Origin: Minisyncoccota bacterium
GTDB taxonomy: Bacteria > Patescibacteriota > Minisyncoccia > Phycocordibacterales > UBA9973
NCBI GenBank assembly: GCA_017991515.1
Contig: JAGOQI010000006.1
Span: forward strand, 1 to 40,043
Reading direction: 5' to 3'
DNA: 40,043 nucleotides
Part shown: positions 8,878 to 15,879 of the stretch, piece by piece
Position numbering within the stretch: the first letter of the stretch is position 1
Layout: each line of letters opens with the position of its first letter
Made by a program: the position numbers and the translations under genes
Notes under the pieces: generated by a model
Told to the model about the DNA's origin: nothing
Seen by the model: the letters and a program-made list of their open reading frames with translations, nothing else
Database searches by the model: none

Positions 8878-9519
8878 CTAATTATCTCTACCATCTCCTG
8901 TCAAAGGTATTTCTTCACCTAAGTATTTTGGCTTTCTTTTAAAGACTAAGTTAAGTACTGCTTTTTCATTAGCAAAAATTTCTCGTATATAGTTTGAATT
9001 TTTATAATGACCATTGTCAGCACTATATCCATATGCCTCTATCCCAAGCCCTCTAGCTATAAATACTGATCTTGGTAAGTGAAATGACTGAGTAACTACC
9101 GTCATAGATCTCGCCAAAAATATATCCCTCCCCCTATACATAGAACTGTAAGTATCAAAACCAGCATGATCTAAAAATATATCTTTATCAGGAACACCTT
9201 TGTCTAATAAATAAAGTCTTATAGGATTTACTTCGTCATAAGAAAGTCTACTGTTGTCCCCTGTCACCAATATTTTATCTACTTTTTCTGCTTCATATAG
9301 CTCTATCGCAGCATCTATCCTATCTACCAATATAGGAGAAGGTTTCCCATTTTTTAAAATTGAAGCTCCTAGAATAACAGCAGCTTCGGTATTCGGAACT
9401 TTTGAAATTTCATCTGTTATATAAGCTTTTGTAGAAAATCTAACAATTAGAAATATATCTAAAATAAGAAAAGTCACTAAAACTATCAGGGAAATTATTA
9501 CTTTGAGAACTTTTTTCAT
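8878..9519 (-). CDS. SanA/YdcF-like protein with DUF218 domain
   Basis: 213 residues. An N-terminal membrane helix (about 5-27) is followed by a DUF218 domain. The signatures are AAVILGASILKNGKPSPIL, then LVTGDNSRLSYDEV, then VVTQSFHLPRSVFIARGLG, which follow the SanA pattern closely. SanA in enterobacteria affects envelope barrier function, and the wider family may act on cell-wall or lipid intermediates; no enzymatic activity can be assigned here. It has a recognisable -10 box six bases before the ATG. It is transcribed in the same direction as the SIMPL gene, 50 bases apart. Confidence 0.82.
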   Translation of the reverse strand: MKKVLKVIISLIVLVTFLILDIFLIVRFSTKAYITDEISKVPNTEAAVILGASILKNGKPSPILVDRIDAAIELYEAEKVDKILVTGDNSRLSYDEVNPIRLYLLDKGVPDKDIFLDHAGFDTYSSMYRGRDIFLARSMTVVTQSFHLPRSVFIARGLGIEAYGYSADNGHYKNSNYIREIFANEKAVLNLVFKRKPKYLGEEIPLTGDGRDN

Positions 9520-9525
9520 ACCTTT

Positions 9526-9534
9526 AGTGTAGCA
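9526..9534 (-). promoter_or_regulatory. Extended -10 promoter of the SanA-like gene, leaderless geometry
   Basis: TGC-TACACT on the minus strand ends six bases before the ATG at 9519. The architecture is the same as at the SIMPL gene, and the six bases before the ATG share AGGT. Confidence 0.62.
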
Positions 9535-9550
9535 CCTAAAAAATCTGTTT

Positions 9551-9606
9551 TGCTGCCGAACCTGGACTCAAACCAAGATAAACGGTACCAGAAACCGTTG
9601 TCCTAC
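9551..9606 (-). pseudogene. 3' part of an interrupted tRNA-Gln (anticodon CTG)
   Basis: From GTAGGAC onward the minus strand repeats the intact tRNA-Gln at 9647-9720 almost base for base through the anticodon arm and T arm. It ends with acceptor strand TTCGGCA (9560-9554), discriminator G and no CCA. That strand does not pair with the intact gene's 5' strand but pairs perfectly with TGCCGAA at 9799-9793, beyond the intact gene. The T loop is TTTGAGT, so the near-invariant C56 is T. It is either a decayed copy or the second exon of a split tRNA; pseudogene is used here as the cautious type. Confidence 0.7.
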
Positions 9607-9782
9607 TTACAAGCGAGTGAATAGGAAATAAAAGATTTTATACGCATGGCTGCCAGACCTGGACTCGAACCAAGATAAACGGTACCAGAAACCGTTGTCC
9701 TACCATTAGACGATCTGGCAGCCATAAGCACAAAATGTTCTTTTATTTCTTTGAACGAGCGCAGTAAGTATGAAATTCATAC
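9603..9782 (-). repeat. Long imperfect inverted repeat with a tRNA-Gln at its tip
   Basis: On the minus strand TACTTAC (9770-9764) pairs with GTAAGTA (9610-9604) next to the exon junctions. A poorly matched internal loop follows. Then AAATAAAAGA (9748-9739) pairs with its complement at 9626-9635. After a three-base bulge, the 15 bases up to 9721 pair with the 15 bases ending at 9646 (G-T wobbles allowed, one mismatch). That stem runs straight into the acceptor stem of the tRNA at 9647-9720. A second small palindrome, GTATGAA-T-TTCATAC, sits at the 5' junction (9782-9768). Confidence 0.75.
9647..9720 (-). tRNA. tRNA-Gln (anticodon CTG), intact
   Basis: Cloverleaf: acceptor TGCCAGA with TCTGGCA, D stem GTC with GAC, anticodon stem ACGGT/ACCGT around loop TTCTGGT (CTG reads CAG), T stem CTTGG/CCAGG around TTCGAGT, discriminator G, then an encoded CCA. 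It is the only complete tRNA in the window with CCA in the DNA, but that CCA is also part of a stem that extends the acceptor by five pairs (ATGGC with GCCAT). The first pair is U1-A72, the known mark by which GatCAB recognises tRNA-Gln; gatC and gatA are present at 21909-23598. The gene lies inside a second, interrupted tRNA-Gln. Confidence 0.93.
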
Positions 9783-9799
9783 CCTTAGACGATTCGGCA
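9780..9799 (-). pseudogene. 5' part of an interrupted tRNA-Gln
   Basis: The minus strand from 9799 reads TGCCGAA-TC-GTCTAAGGGTA: acceptor strand, linker, first D-stem strand and D loop with its GG. It matches the intact tRNA-Gln except for two swapped acceptor bases and one loop base. Those acceptor changes are matched by compensating changes in the 3' part at 9560-9554, so the two parts once formed, or still form, one tRNA. The break falls at the end of the D loop. Confidence 0.7.
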
Positions 9800-9836
9800 A
9801 TAACAAGGCTGATTATACATCAATCAGTCTTGTTAT
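9800..9836 (+). repeat. 15-base-pair hairpin abutting the interrupted tRNA-Gln
   Basis: ATAACAAGGCTGATT (9800-9814) pairs with AATCAGTCTTGTTAT (9822-9836) around a seven-base loop, with one G-T wobble. It starts at the base next to the tRNA 5' end. No T-run follows, so it is not a standard terminator in either direction. Confidence 0.65.
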
Positions 9837-9837
9837 C

Positions 9838-9882
9838 AAGAAATATAAAAAGCATCCATAAAGGACGCTTTTTATATTTCTT
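9838..9882. terminator. Bidirectional intrinsic terminator
   Basis: A 16-base perfect stem (9838-9853 with 9867-9882) has AAAAAGC facing GCTTTTT. The loop part extends it by TCC/GGA. The A and T tracts make it usable from both sides. It separates the minus-strand protein gene at 10172-10708 from the tRNA-Gln locus. Confidence 0.75.
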
Positions 9883-9890
9883 TAGAAAGT

Positions 9891-9926
9891 AAAATTGTTT
9901 GTGCCCTGTCAAAGTCAAACAATTTT
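9891..9926 (+). terminator. Hairpin followed by a T-rich tract
   Basis: AAAATTGTTTG pairs with CAAACAATTTT around a 14-base loop, then ATTTTTATT. It looks like an intrinsic terminator on the plus strand, but no plus-strand gene precedes it. Confidence 0.45.
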
Positions 9927-10171
9927 ATTTTTATTAAAGATGCTTTTGAAGAATAAAACGATAGAAGAATCCTTCTTTTAGTTTTTCTTCTGATACTATT
10001 TTAGCATCAAGAGTCGTATTAGTTAAGTCTATTTTTATAATAACTTATTATTAATTTATAAAATTCTCTGTAGGATTATATCTGTTAAATAACTATCCAA
10101 CCTACACATAAAAGACGAAATAACATTAAAGCTATTACCTTGAAAAAAATATTTATTATGGTTTTATAAAA
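9927..10171. other. Intergenic stretch, no gene identified
   Basis: About 245 AT-rich bases after the hairpin. Short symmetric words such as GATGCT and AGCATC occur about 65 bases apart, but I can support neither a coding frame nor a known RNA. Confidence 0.45.
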
Positions 10172-10708
10172 CTATCTTATACCAGAGTCACAATCAATAT
10201 TCTTTATAACAGTCTTGTCTTGCTGAACTATAATAGTTTCATTTATTGGGCATATAGGAAATATATCACCTCCTTTTGCATGAACATTATAACTACCAGC
10301 AGGTAAAGATATAGAGTATTTTCCACTTTCATCTGACATAGTTTCATATGTTTTTTTAGAGCCCAAGAAACTAATAGTTGTCTGATAACCTCTTGGCTCA
10401 CACCCTTCGTTTGGAGGCAATGTTTCTGGTCCTCCACAAGTTGGAGATACGGATATCTTACCTTCTAATGTGCCAATAATTATTGGGGGATTTGTAGGTT
10501 TTGGAGTAGGTTTTACTTCAGGGCAGATGAACTGACAGTCTGGACCAGTACGACCGACATATGAGCCATCAGGGCACTGCATAGCATCCATAGTACAGGC
10601 TACTGGACTTGGAGTAGGCGTGGGAGCTACTACTTGTTTCTTATCATAATTAATAGCAATAAAGGCCCCTATCAAAATAAGTACTGCAATAATTGTTCGT
10701 GTAGACAT
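10172..10708 (-). CDS. Anchored hypothetical protein with cysteine-rich segment and carboxypeptidase-regulatory-like domain
   Basis: 178 residues, not a recognised enzyme. A membrane helix at about 5-20 is followed by a proline/threonine linker. A short cysteine segment comes next (CTMDAMQCPDGSYVGRTGPD, then CQFIC), and after a second proline-rich linker a beta-rich C-terminal domain. Its SDESGKYSISLPAGSYNVHA stretch is typical of carboxypeptidase-regulatory-like (CarboxypepD_reg) folds. It is likely an exported surface or adhesion-type protein; the cysteines would form disulfides outside. A TACAAT box ends six bases before the ATG. Cysteine spacing is loosely like small protease-inhibitor repeats, but I would not assign that function. 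Confidence 0.62.
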   Translation of the reverse strand: MSTRTIIAVLILIGAFIAINYDKKQVVAPTPTPSPVACTMDAMQCPDGSYVGRTGPDCQFICPEVKPTPKPTNPPIIIGTLEGKISVSPTCGGPETLPPNEGCEPRGYQTTISFLGSKKTYETMSDESGKYSISLPAGSYNVHAKGGDIFPICPINETIIVQQDKTVIKNIDCDSGIR

Positions 10709-10714
10709 AAAACA

Positions 10715-10720
10715 ATTGTA
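10715..10720 (-). promoter_or_regulatory. -10 box six bases before the start of the 10172-10708 gene
   Basis: TACAAT on the minus strand, then TGTTTT, then ATG. The spacing matches the other proposed leaderless genes; no clear -35. Confidence 0.5.
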
Positions 10721-10758
10721 TACCTACTCCAACTCAAATGCCAGGATGACTAATTCTT

Positions 10759-12417
10759 TTATTTTTTCTTTTTATAAATTATCGCGGCTTTTATGAAACC
10801 ATTAAATAATGGATGTGGAACTAAAGGACGAGCTTGAAACTCTGGATGAAACTGACAACCTACGAAAAATGGATGTTCTGATTTTTTTAATTCCATAGTC
10901 TCCATCAAGGTTCCGTTTGGTGAAGTTCCAGAAAATATTACACCTGCTTTTTCTAAATGTGGGATAAAAGCATTATTTACTTCATAACGATGCCTATGGC
11001 GCTCAGATATATTCTTCTTACCATAAAGTTCTTGGACAATAGTTCCATTTTTTAAAATAGCCTCATAACTACCTAGTCTCATACTCCCACCATAATGATT
11101 TTTTTTCATTAATTCTTTTTGAGAGTCTAGTATATCAATAACACATTCCATACTCTTAGACTCTATTTCTCTTGTTGTAGCGTTCTTTATACCTGCTAAA
11201 TGTCTAGCAATCTCAACAACTGCCAACTGCATACCGTAACAAATACCGAAATAAGGAATTTTGTTTTTACGAGCATATTCTATAGCTCTTATCTTCCCTT
11301 CTATACCACGAGATCCAAAGCCTCCCGGAACAAGAATTCCATCATACTTTTTAAGTTTATTTATACTCTTTGTGTCCTTCTCAAATTCCAAAGCATTAAC
11401 CCAGTCAATAACTGGTTTTTTACCTAGAGCAAAGCATGAATACTTCAATGCCTCAATAACACTAAGGTACGAGTCAGTCAGGGTAAAATCTCCTGTATCA
11501 AAATATTTTCCAACTATAGCAATACGAACTTCATCTTTAGGGTGATGAATATTGTGGACCATTTTTTTCCATGCTTCTTCTGAAGAAGACTTACCTTTTT
11601 TGTATTTCAAATTCAAAAGTTTTCCGACCATTTTTGAAATACCTTCTTTTTCAAAATTTATTGGAATATCATAAATACTATCTACATCAGGAGCCGAGAT
11701 AACTTGCCCTTTTGGAACATTACAAAAAAATGACAGCTTTTCTTTTCGCTTCTCATCAATACTAAGCTTTGATCTTGCAATAATTATATCTGGTTGTATC
11801 CCTGAAGCGTTCAGCGTTCTAACCGAATGCTGTGTTGGTTTTGTTTTCATTTCGCCCAAAGATGATGGCGTTGGCAAATAAGAAACTACCACAAACATAA
11901 CACTCTCTGGACTTCGGAGCTTGAGCATACGAGCAGCTTCTAGAAAAAGAATGTTTTCATATTCTCCTACTGTCCCCCCTATTTCTATGACTGTAACTTC
12001 TGCTTTAGCATTTTTCTGGGCTCGCTCTATTCGTCCGACTATTTCCAGTGGAATATGAGGTACAACCTGAACACATGCACCTTTATACTTAAGAGCTCTT
12101 TCGTTTTCGATCACGCTTTGGTAAACACGACCAGTAGTCATATAGTTAATACTTGTGAGATCAACATTTAAAAATCTCTCATAGTTTCCCATATCTTGAT
12201 CACATTCATCTCCATCCACAGTAACAAAAACCTCACCGTGTTCGGTGGGGTTCATAGTACCAGCGTCTATATTTACATAAGGGTCTATTTTTATAGCTGT
12301 GACAGAAACACCTTTGTCCTGAAGAATCTTAGCTATAGAGGAGGCTGTTATTCCTTTTCCGACTCCGGAAATTACACCACCAACAACGAAGATGTACTTA
12401 GGAATAATCTTGCCCAT
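10759..12417 (-). CDS. pyrG: CTP synthase
   Basis: 552 residues, full length. Converts UTP to CTP using ATP and glutamine. The N-terminal synthetase domain carries the P-loop-like GGVISGVGKGITASSIAKIL. The C-terminal class I glutamine amidotransferase domain has the nucleophile elbow FGICYGMQ (cysteine near residue 390) and the His-Glu pair in CQFHPEF. It starts 2 bases after the ftsX stop, so it is most likely translated from the ftsE-ftsX transcript. Pyrimidine synthesis is often incomplete in CPR bacteria, which makes retained CTP synthase informative: it only needs scavenged UTP. Confidence 0.96.
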   Translation of the reverse strand: MGKIIPKYIFVVGGVISGVGKGITASSIAKILQDKGVSVTAIKIDPYVNIDAGTMNPTEHGEVFVTVDGDECDQDMGNYERFLNVDLTSINYMTTGRVYQSVIENERALKYKGACVQVVPHIPLEIVGRIERAQKNAKAEVTVIEIGGTVGEYENILFLEAARMLKLRSPESVMFVVVSYLPTPSSLGEMKTKPTQHSVRTLNASGIQPDIIIARSKLSIDEKRKEKLSFFCNVPKGQVISAPDVDSIYDIPINFEKEGISKMVGKLLNLKYKKGKSSSEEAWKKMVHNIHHPKDEVRIAIVGKYFDTGDFTLTDSYLSVIEALKYSCFALGKKPVIDWVNALEFEKDTKSINKLKKYDGILVPGGFGSRGIEGKIRAIEYARKNKIPYFGICYGMQLAVVEIARHLAGIKNATTREIESKSMECVIDILDSQKELMKKNHYGGSMRLGSYEAILKNGTIVQELYGKKNISERHRHRYEVNNAFIPHLEKAGVIFSGTSPNGTLMETMELKKSEHPFFVGCQFHPEFQARPLVPHPLFNGFIKAAIIYKKKK

Positions 12418-12419
12418 AA

Positions 12420-13343
12420 TCAGACATTAAGATATTTACGAGCTGCAAAATAACTAGAGATAGCTCCTAGAAGTAATCCTACCAAAAGAACAAACAGTCC
12501 AACAGATAAAAGGTGAGAAATGTAATATTTATAAAGATTCATAGCTATCAGAGAACCTACTTGCCTCGTGACAATATATGTAATAGGTAAGAAAAGCACA
12601 GTAGTTGCAAGCCAGGCAAAGAATCCATAAAACATACCTTCCACTATAAATGGCCCTCGTACATATGAACTACTTGCACCCACAAGTCTCATAACCCCTA
12701 TTTCTTCTCGTGACATGTAAATAGTAAGTCTGACAGTTGTATACATTATTATTATTGAAATTAAAGAAAGAATTAGTGTTGTAGCCAAGCCACCACTTTT
12801 TGCAGTTGCAATAATATTGTTTAATTTTTCAATCACTATCTTATTTTGAGCAAAGTTTATTCTCTCTATAATCTGACTATTTTCTCTAGCCACCTGACTA
12901 TCGCCTTCTAAAAGAGAGGCTATAGCTTCATATTGAGACGAATCCTTGGCCTTTATACGAATAGATCCACCGAAGGGATTACTACCTATCTCGTCCAGTG
13001 CTTGTAGTGTTAAATAGTCGTCAGCATGTCTATTTCGAAAATCCAAAACTTCTTCATCTGCTGAAATATACTCTACACTTTTAACTTCTGGGGTTTTAAT
13101 TAGTGTTTCTTTAAGTTCAAGAATTCTATCTTCTGGGGCATCAACAGTGAAATAAACTGCTATGTCTACTTTGTCTTGCAAAGAAATTATTGTTGAAGAG
13201 AGTACGGCATTAAAAAGAAACAGCGCAGTAATAAAAGAAAGGGTTATAGTAGTAACCAAAACCGCAGCAGAAGAAACCAATCCATTTCTCTTGAAATTAA
13301 TCCACCCTGATTTAAATACTCGTTTTAGTGTTATCCAGAACAT
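12420..13343 (-). CDS. ftsX: Cell division protein FtsX
   Basis: 307 residues from the ATG at 13343, seven bases after the ftsE stop. An earlier in-frame start at 13385 would overlap ftsE and adds a non-conserved stretch. The topology is that of FtsX: a first helix (SSAAVLVTTITLSFITALFL), a large extracytoplasmic domain with the SVEYISADEEVLDFR motif, then three helices including the conserved cytoplasmic loop MSREEIGVMRLVGAS. FtsX with FtsE forms an ABC-type complex that activates cell-wall hydrolases at division. No partner hydrolase is seen nearby. Confidence 0.92.
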   Translation of the reverse strand: MFWITLKRVFKSGWINFKRNGLVSSAAVLVTTITLSFITALFLFNAVLSSTIISLQDKVDIAVYFTVDAPEDRILELKETLIKTPEVKSVEYISADEEVLDFRNRHADDYLTLQALDEIGSNPFGGSIRIKAKDSSQYEAIASLLEGDSQVARENSQIIERINFAQNKIVIEKLNNIIATAKSGGLATTLILSLISIIIMYTTVRLTIYMSREEIGVMRLVGASSSYVRGPFIVEGMFYGFFAWLATTVLFLPITYIVTRQVGSLIAMNLYKYYISHLLSVGLFVLLVGLLLGAISSYFAARKYLNV

Positions 13344-13350
13344 ATATTTA

Positions 13351-14037
13351 TTATACCTTATGTTTAGTCTTAGGCTTATTATCATCTCCTACAATACGAC
13401 CTCCTTCCATGGTTACCACTCTAGATGGAATAGCATCCATAACTTGCCTATCATGAGTAGTCAAAATAACAGTAGTACCGAGATCATTTATTTTTTTCAA
13501 AATATGAATAACTTCAGCAGTGTTAGAACTATCTAAGTTTCCTGTTGGTTCGTCTGCAATCAAAATCTCTGGCTGATTAATAATAGCCCGAGCTATAGCA
13601 AGTCTTTGTTTTTCCCCACCAGAGAGCTGGCTTGGGAAATGAAACATTCTATCCTCCAAATCAACAAGCTGTAAAACATGTGGCACATCAGAAACTATCT
13701 CCTCATCACTTTTACCAGCTGCCTCCATAGCAAAAGCTATATTTTCATAAGCTGTCCTGCTCTGCAAAAGACGAAAATCTTGAAAAACTGTTCCTATTTT
13801 TCTACGCAGATTTGTAAGCTCTGAAGTAGAAAAGCTTTGGAGGTCAACATTATCATAAAGCACCGTACCTTCTGTCGGTTCTTCTTCTCCTGAAATAAAT
13901 TTTGTTAGGGTTGTTTTACCTGCACCTGAGGGTCCAACTAGGGTAAGAAATTCACCTTTTTCTATTTCAAGGTTAGCGTGCTCAACACCTATTGCTCCAT
14001 TTGGAAAAACTTTTGATACGTTTACGAATTGAATCAT
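13351..14037 (-). CDS. ftsE: Cell division ATP-binding protein FtsE
   Basis: 228 residues. ABC ATPase with Walker A GPSGAGKTT (about 34-42), signature LSGGEKQRLAIARA, Walker B ILIADEPTGNLD and switch LTTHD. The early VFPNGAIGVEHANLEIEKGE stretch is typical of FtsE. It powers FtsX at the inner face of the membrane. A TGC-TATAAT box lies 11 bases before the ATG (14049-14057), giving a leader of about five bases. It begins an ftsE-ftsX-pyrG transcript. Confidence 0.94.
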   Translation of the reverse strand: MIQFVNVSKVFPNGAIGVEHANLEIEKGEFLTLVGPSGAGKTTLTKFISGEEEPTEGTVLYDNVDLQSFSTSELTNLRRKIGTVFQDFRLLQSRTAYENIAFAMEAAGKSDEEIVSDVPHVLQLVDLEDRMFHFPSQLSGGEKQRLAIARAIINQPEILIADEPTGNLDSSNTAEVIHILKKINDLGTTVILTTHDRQVMDAIPSRVVTMEGGRIVGDDNKPKTKHKV

Positions 14038-14048
14038 TACAGTAAAGT

Positions 14049-14057
14049 ATTATAGCA
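14049..14057 (-). promoter_or_regulatory. Extended -10 promoter of ftsE-ftsX-pyrG
   Basis: TGC-TATAAT on the minus strand between the prfB stop and the ftsE start; 11 bases to the ATG. The box lies directly before the prfB stop region, so prfB read-through is also possible. Confidence 0.6.
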
Positions 14058-14061
14058 TACA

Positions 14062-14934
14062 CTATTTTTCCCCAAGGAATGGTTCTAGATTTCCTCTCTC
14101 AAGAACACTCTCTACATCACCAACTTCTACACCAGAGCGATGATCTTTGACCATTTTGTATGGATGAAGTACATAAGAACGGATTTGATTTCCCCAAGTA
14201 ATTTCAGTAGTTTTTGAAATATACATACCTTTTTCTTTTGCTATTCTTTCTTCTTCTGTTTTTGTATAAAGTTTGGCTTTCAACATACCCAAAGCAACAT
14301 CCCTATTTTGCTCCTGGCTTCTTTCGGAAGTAACATGAACAGCCAAACCTGTAGGAATATGGACCATTCGTACTGCTGTTTCTCTTTTATTCACATTTTG
14401 ACCTCCTGGACCACCTGATTTTGCAAAAGAAATATCAATATCATCTTCAGGTATTTCTATAGAAGTATCTGTCTTGGAAAATTCTGGCAAAACTTCAACC
14501 ATAGCAAAAGAAGTATGTCTTTTAGAATTAGCATTAAACGGGGAGAGGCGAACAAGCCTATGAACACCTGATTCATTTTTTAGAGTTCCATAAACACCTT
14601 TTCCTTCAATAATAAAAGTAACATTACGATATCCACCTCTGTCTGTTTTATGTTCATGAACAAAAGAAATACTCCAACCTTTTTTTTCAACAAATTTCAT
14701 ATACATTTGTAACAACATAGAAACAAAATCCTCAGAATCGTCTCCTCCAGCACCGGCAAACAAATTCATAACCGCATTACCTTTATCATATTTACCAACA
14801 CCTTCAAGTTGATCTTTCAAATCTTGAAGTTCACGAACTATTCTTTGAGCTTTATTTTTGTCAGCCCAAAAATCCCCGCTATTCATAGCAGTTTCTATTT
14901 CTAAAATCTTATTTTGTATCTCTTCCTTTTCCAT
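14062..14934 (-). CDS. prfB: Peptide chain release factor 2 (short form)
   Basis: 290 residues. Releases finished proteins at UGA and UAA. The codon-recognition tripeptide SPF (131-133) marks RF2 rather than RF1, and the catalytic GGQ is at 177-179 within SGGPGGQNVNKRETAV. The usual N-terminal helical domain is largely missing: RF2 is normally about 365 residues and this one begins just before the segment SGDFWADKNKAQ. The frame is continuous, so the in-frame-stop frameshift control found in many prfB genes is absent. Its presence argues against UGA recoding. Confidence 0.94.
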   Translation of the reverse strand: MEKEEIQNKILEIETAMNSGDFWADKNKAQRIVRELQDLKDQLEGVGKYDKGNAVMNLFAGAGGDDSEDFVSMLLQMYMKFVEKKGWSISFVHEHKTDRGGYRNVTFIIEGKGVYGTLKNESGVHRLVRLSPFNANSKRHTSFAMVEVLPEFSKTDTSIEIPEDDIDISFAKSGGPGGQNVNKRETAVRMVHIPTGLAVHVTSERSQEQNRDVALGMLKAKLYTKTEEERIAKEKGMYISKTTEITWGNQIRSYVLHPYKMVKDHRSGVEVGDVESVLERGNLEPFLGEK

Positions 14935-14960
14935 TAAAAATTAAAGTTTTTTTAAGCGAG

Positions 14961-15031
14961 GGCGAATAATATATTATACGCAACGAGGACTCTGCGTAGG
15001 CATCCGCAGTAAGTATAAGATATTATTCGCC
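14961..15031 (-). repeat. GC-rich palindromic element at the end of the methyltransferase gene
   Basis: A 19-base stem (14961-14979 with 15013-15031, one mismatch) surrounds an inner hairpin in which CTGCG pairs with CGCAG. The outer arm covers the methyltransferase stop codon. The inner words AACGAG and CGCAGTAAGTAT also occur, joined without the 17 bases between them, at 9753-9770 in the tRNA-Gln locus. No T-run follows on the minus strand, so it is not a typical terminator. Confidence 0.65.
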
Positions 15032-15739
15032 TGAGCGCCTCTCATAATAACAAGTAATACTTCTCCTCTTATTAGGCTTCCCTCTAATATTATGTTGATG
15101 AGAAAGCTCTTTGTGTTGAAGGATAAATTGCTGACCAAATGCCTCGTGTAGAGCTTCATCTGTCCAGACATATTCATAAACTTTCATTCGAGGATGAATA
15201 TAGGCGTTATGTTCTCCCGCACTTTCATTCTTGATAAGGTCTTGTGCGTGTTTATCACCTTTGCCATAAAAAGACTTGAAGAAAAGTATCCCTTGAGGTT
15301 TGAGTACTCGATGGAGCTCTTTGATATATCTCTCTCGTTCTATCTCTTTCAAAAAGTGACTAGCCATCATATCGAGCACCACATCTACTGACTGATCAGG
15401 AAGCGGGATAGTTTGTCCGATAGAGTGAACAATAAATGTGAGTTTGCTTCCCCACTTTTGTTTCTCTGCTCGAGCTTTCGCTTGGTTGATAGCTTCTTCA
15501 GAAATATCATAACCAAAACCTCGCACACGAAACTCATCGTTCATCCACAGTAAATTGCGACCATTGCCACATCCTGCGTCCAAGACTGTTATATCAGAGC
15601 GAAATACATCTTTACCATACTCTTTCTGAGCCCAGCGAGTAAACTTCTGTAAGTCAGCCGAAGACTCTTCCGAAAGCTGAAAAAACGCCGGTTCTTTATA
15701 TTCTTTATTCCAAAATTCTTTAAGTCGCTTTTCGTTCAT
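15023..15739 (-). CDS. Class I SAM-dependent methyltransferase
   Basis: 238 residues. Motif I LDAGCGNGRN (about 53-62) and the following acidic FGYDISEEAI bind S-adenosylmethionine. The post-motif segments DMMASHFLKE and ELHRVLKPQGILFF match the Methyltransf_11/25 group. The substrate is unknown. The C-terminus is basic and ends within a palindromic repeat. It starts five bases after the stop of the 43-residue membrane protein, so the pair forms an operon. The somewhat higher G+C of its codons compared with neighbours hints at separate acquisition, judged by eye only. Confidence 0.82.
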   Translation of the reverse strand: MNEKRLKEFWNKEYKEPAFFQLSEESSADLQKFTRWAQKEYGKDVFRSDITVLDAGCGNGRNLLWMNDEFRVRGFGYDISEEAINQAKARAEKQKWGSKLTFIVHSIGQTIPLPDQSVDVVLDMMASHFLKEIERERYIKELHRVLKPQGILFFKSFYGKGDKHAQDLIKNESAGEHNAYIHPRMKVYEYVWTDEALHEAFGQQFILQHKELSHQHNIRGKPNKRRSITCYYERRSGE

Positions 15740-15744
15740 ATAAA

Positions 15745-15876
15745 TTAAACAGAAGATCCAGAACCAATCATGGCAAGAATATTTATTATTTTAATAAGAA
15801 AATAAATCAACAAAATTATTCCTAATATCGCTATTAAAATAACAATTACTTTATGTCTTTTTGGTTCACCCTTCAT
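15745..15876 (-). CDS. 43-residue single-helix membrane protein
   Basis: The frame opens at ATG 15876 and stops at 15745-15747. It begins MKGEPKRHKVIVILIAILGI: a short basic N-terminus, then one long hydrophobic helix (about 10-37) and a small polar tail ending GSGSSV. Positive charges at the N-terminus suggest an N-in orientation. A well-formed promoter lies 8 bases before the ATG, and the methyltransferase starts 5 bases after the stop, which supports a real gene. No homologue is recognised; it could be a toxin-like or regulatory small protein, but nothing shows that. Confidence 0.62.
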   Translation of the reverse strand: MKGEPKRHKVIVILIAILGIILLIYFLIKIINILAMIGSGSSV

Positions 15877-15879
15877 GAA

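Noticed and set aside
9607-9779. Group I intron in tRNA-Gln
   Set aside because: The insertion is about 170 bases, contains a tRNA instead of a catalytic core, and lies in the D loop rather than the anticodon loop.
12420-13385. Longer ftsX start at 13385
   Set aside because: It overlaps ftsE by 35 bases and adds a non-conserved peptide.
14062-15020. Programmed frameshift in prfB
   Set aside because: The reading frame is continuous and no in-frame stop with the usual slippery site is found.
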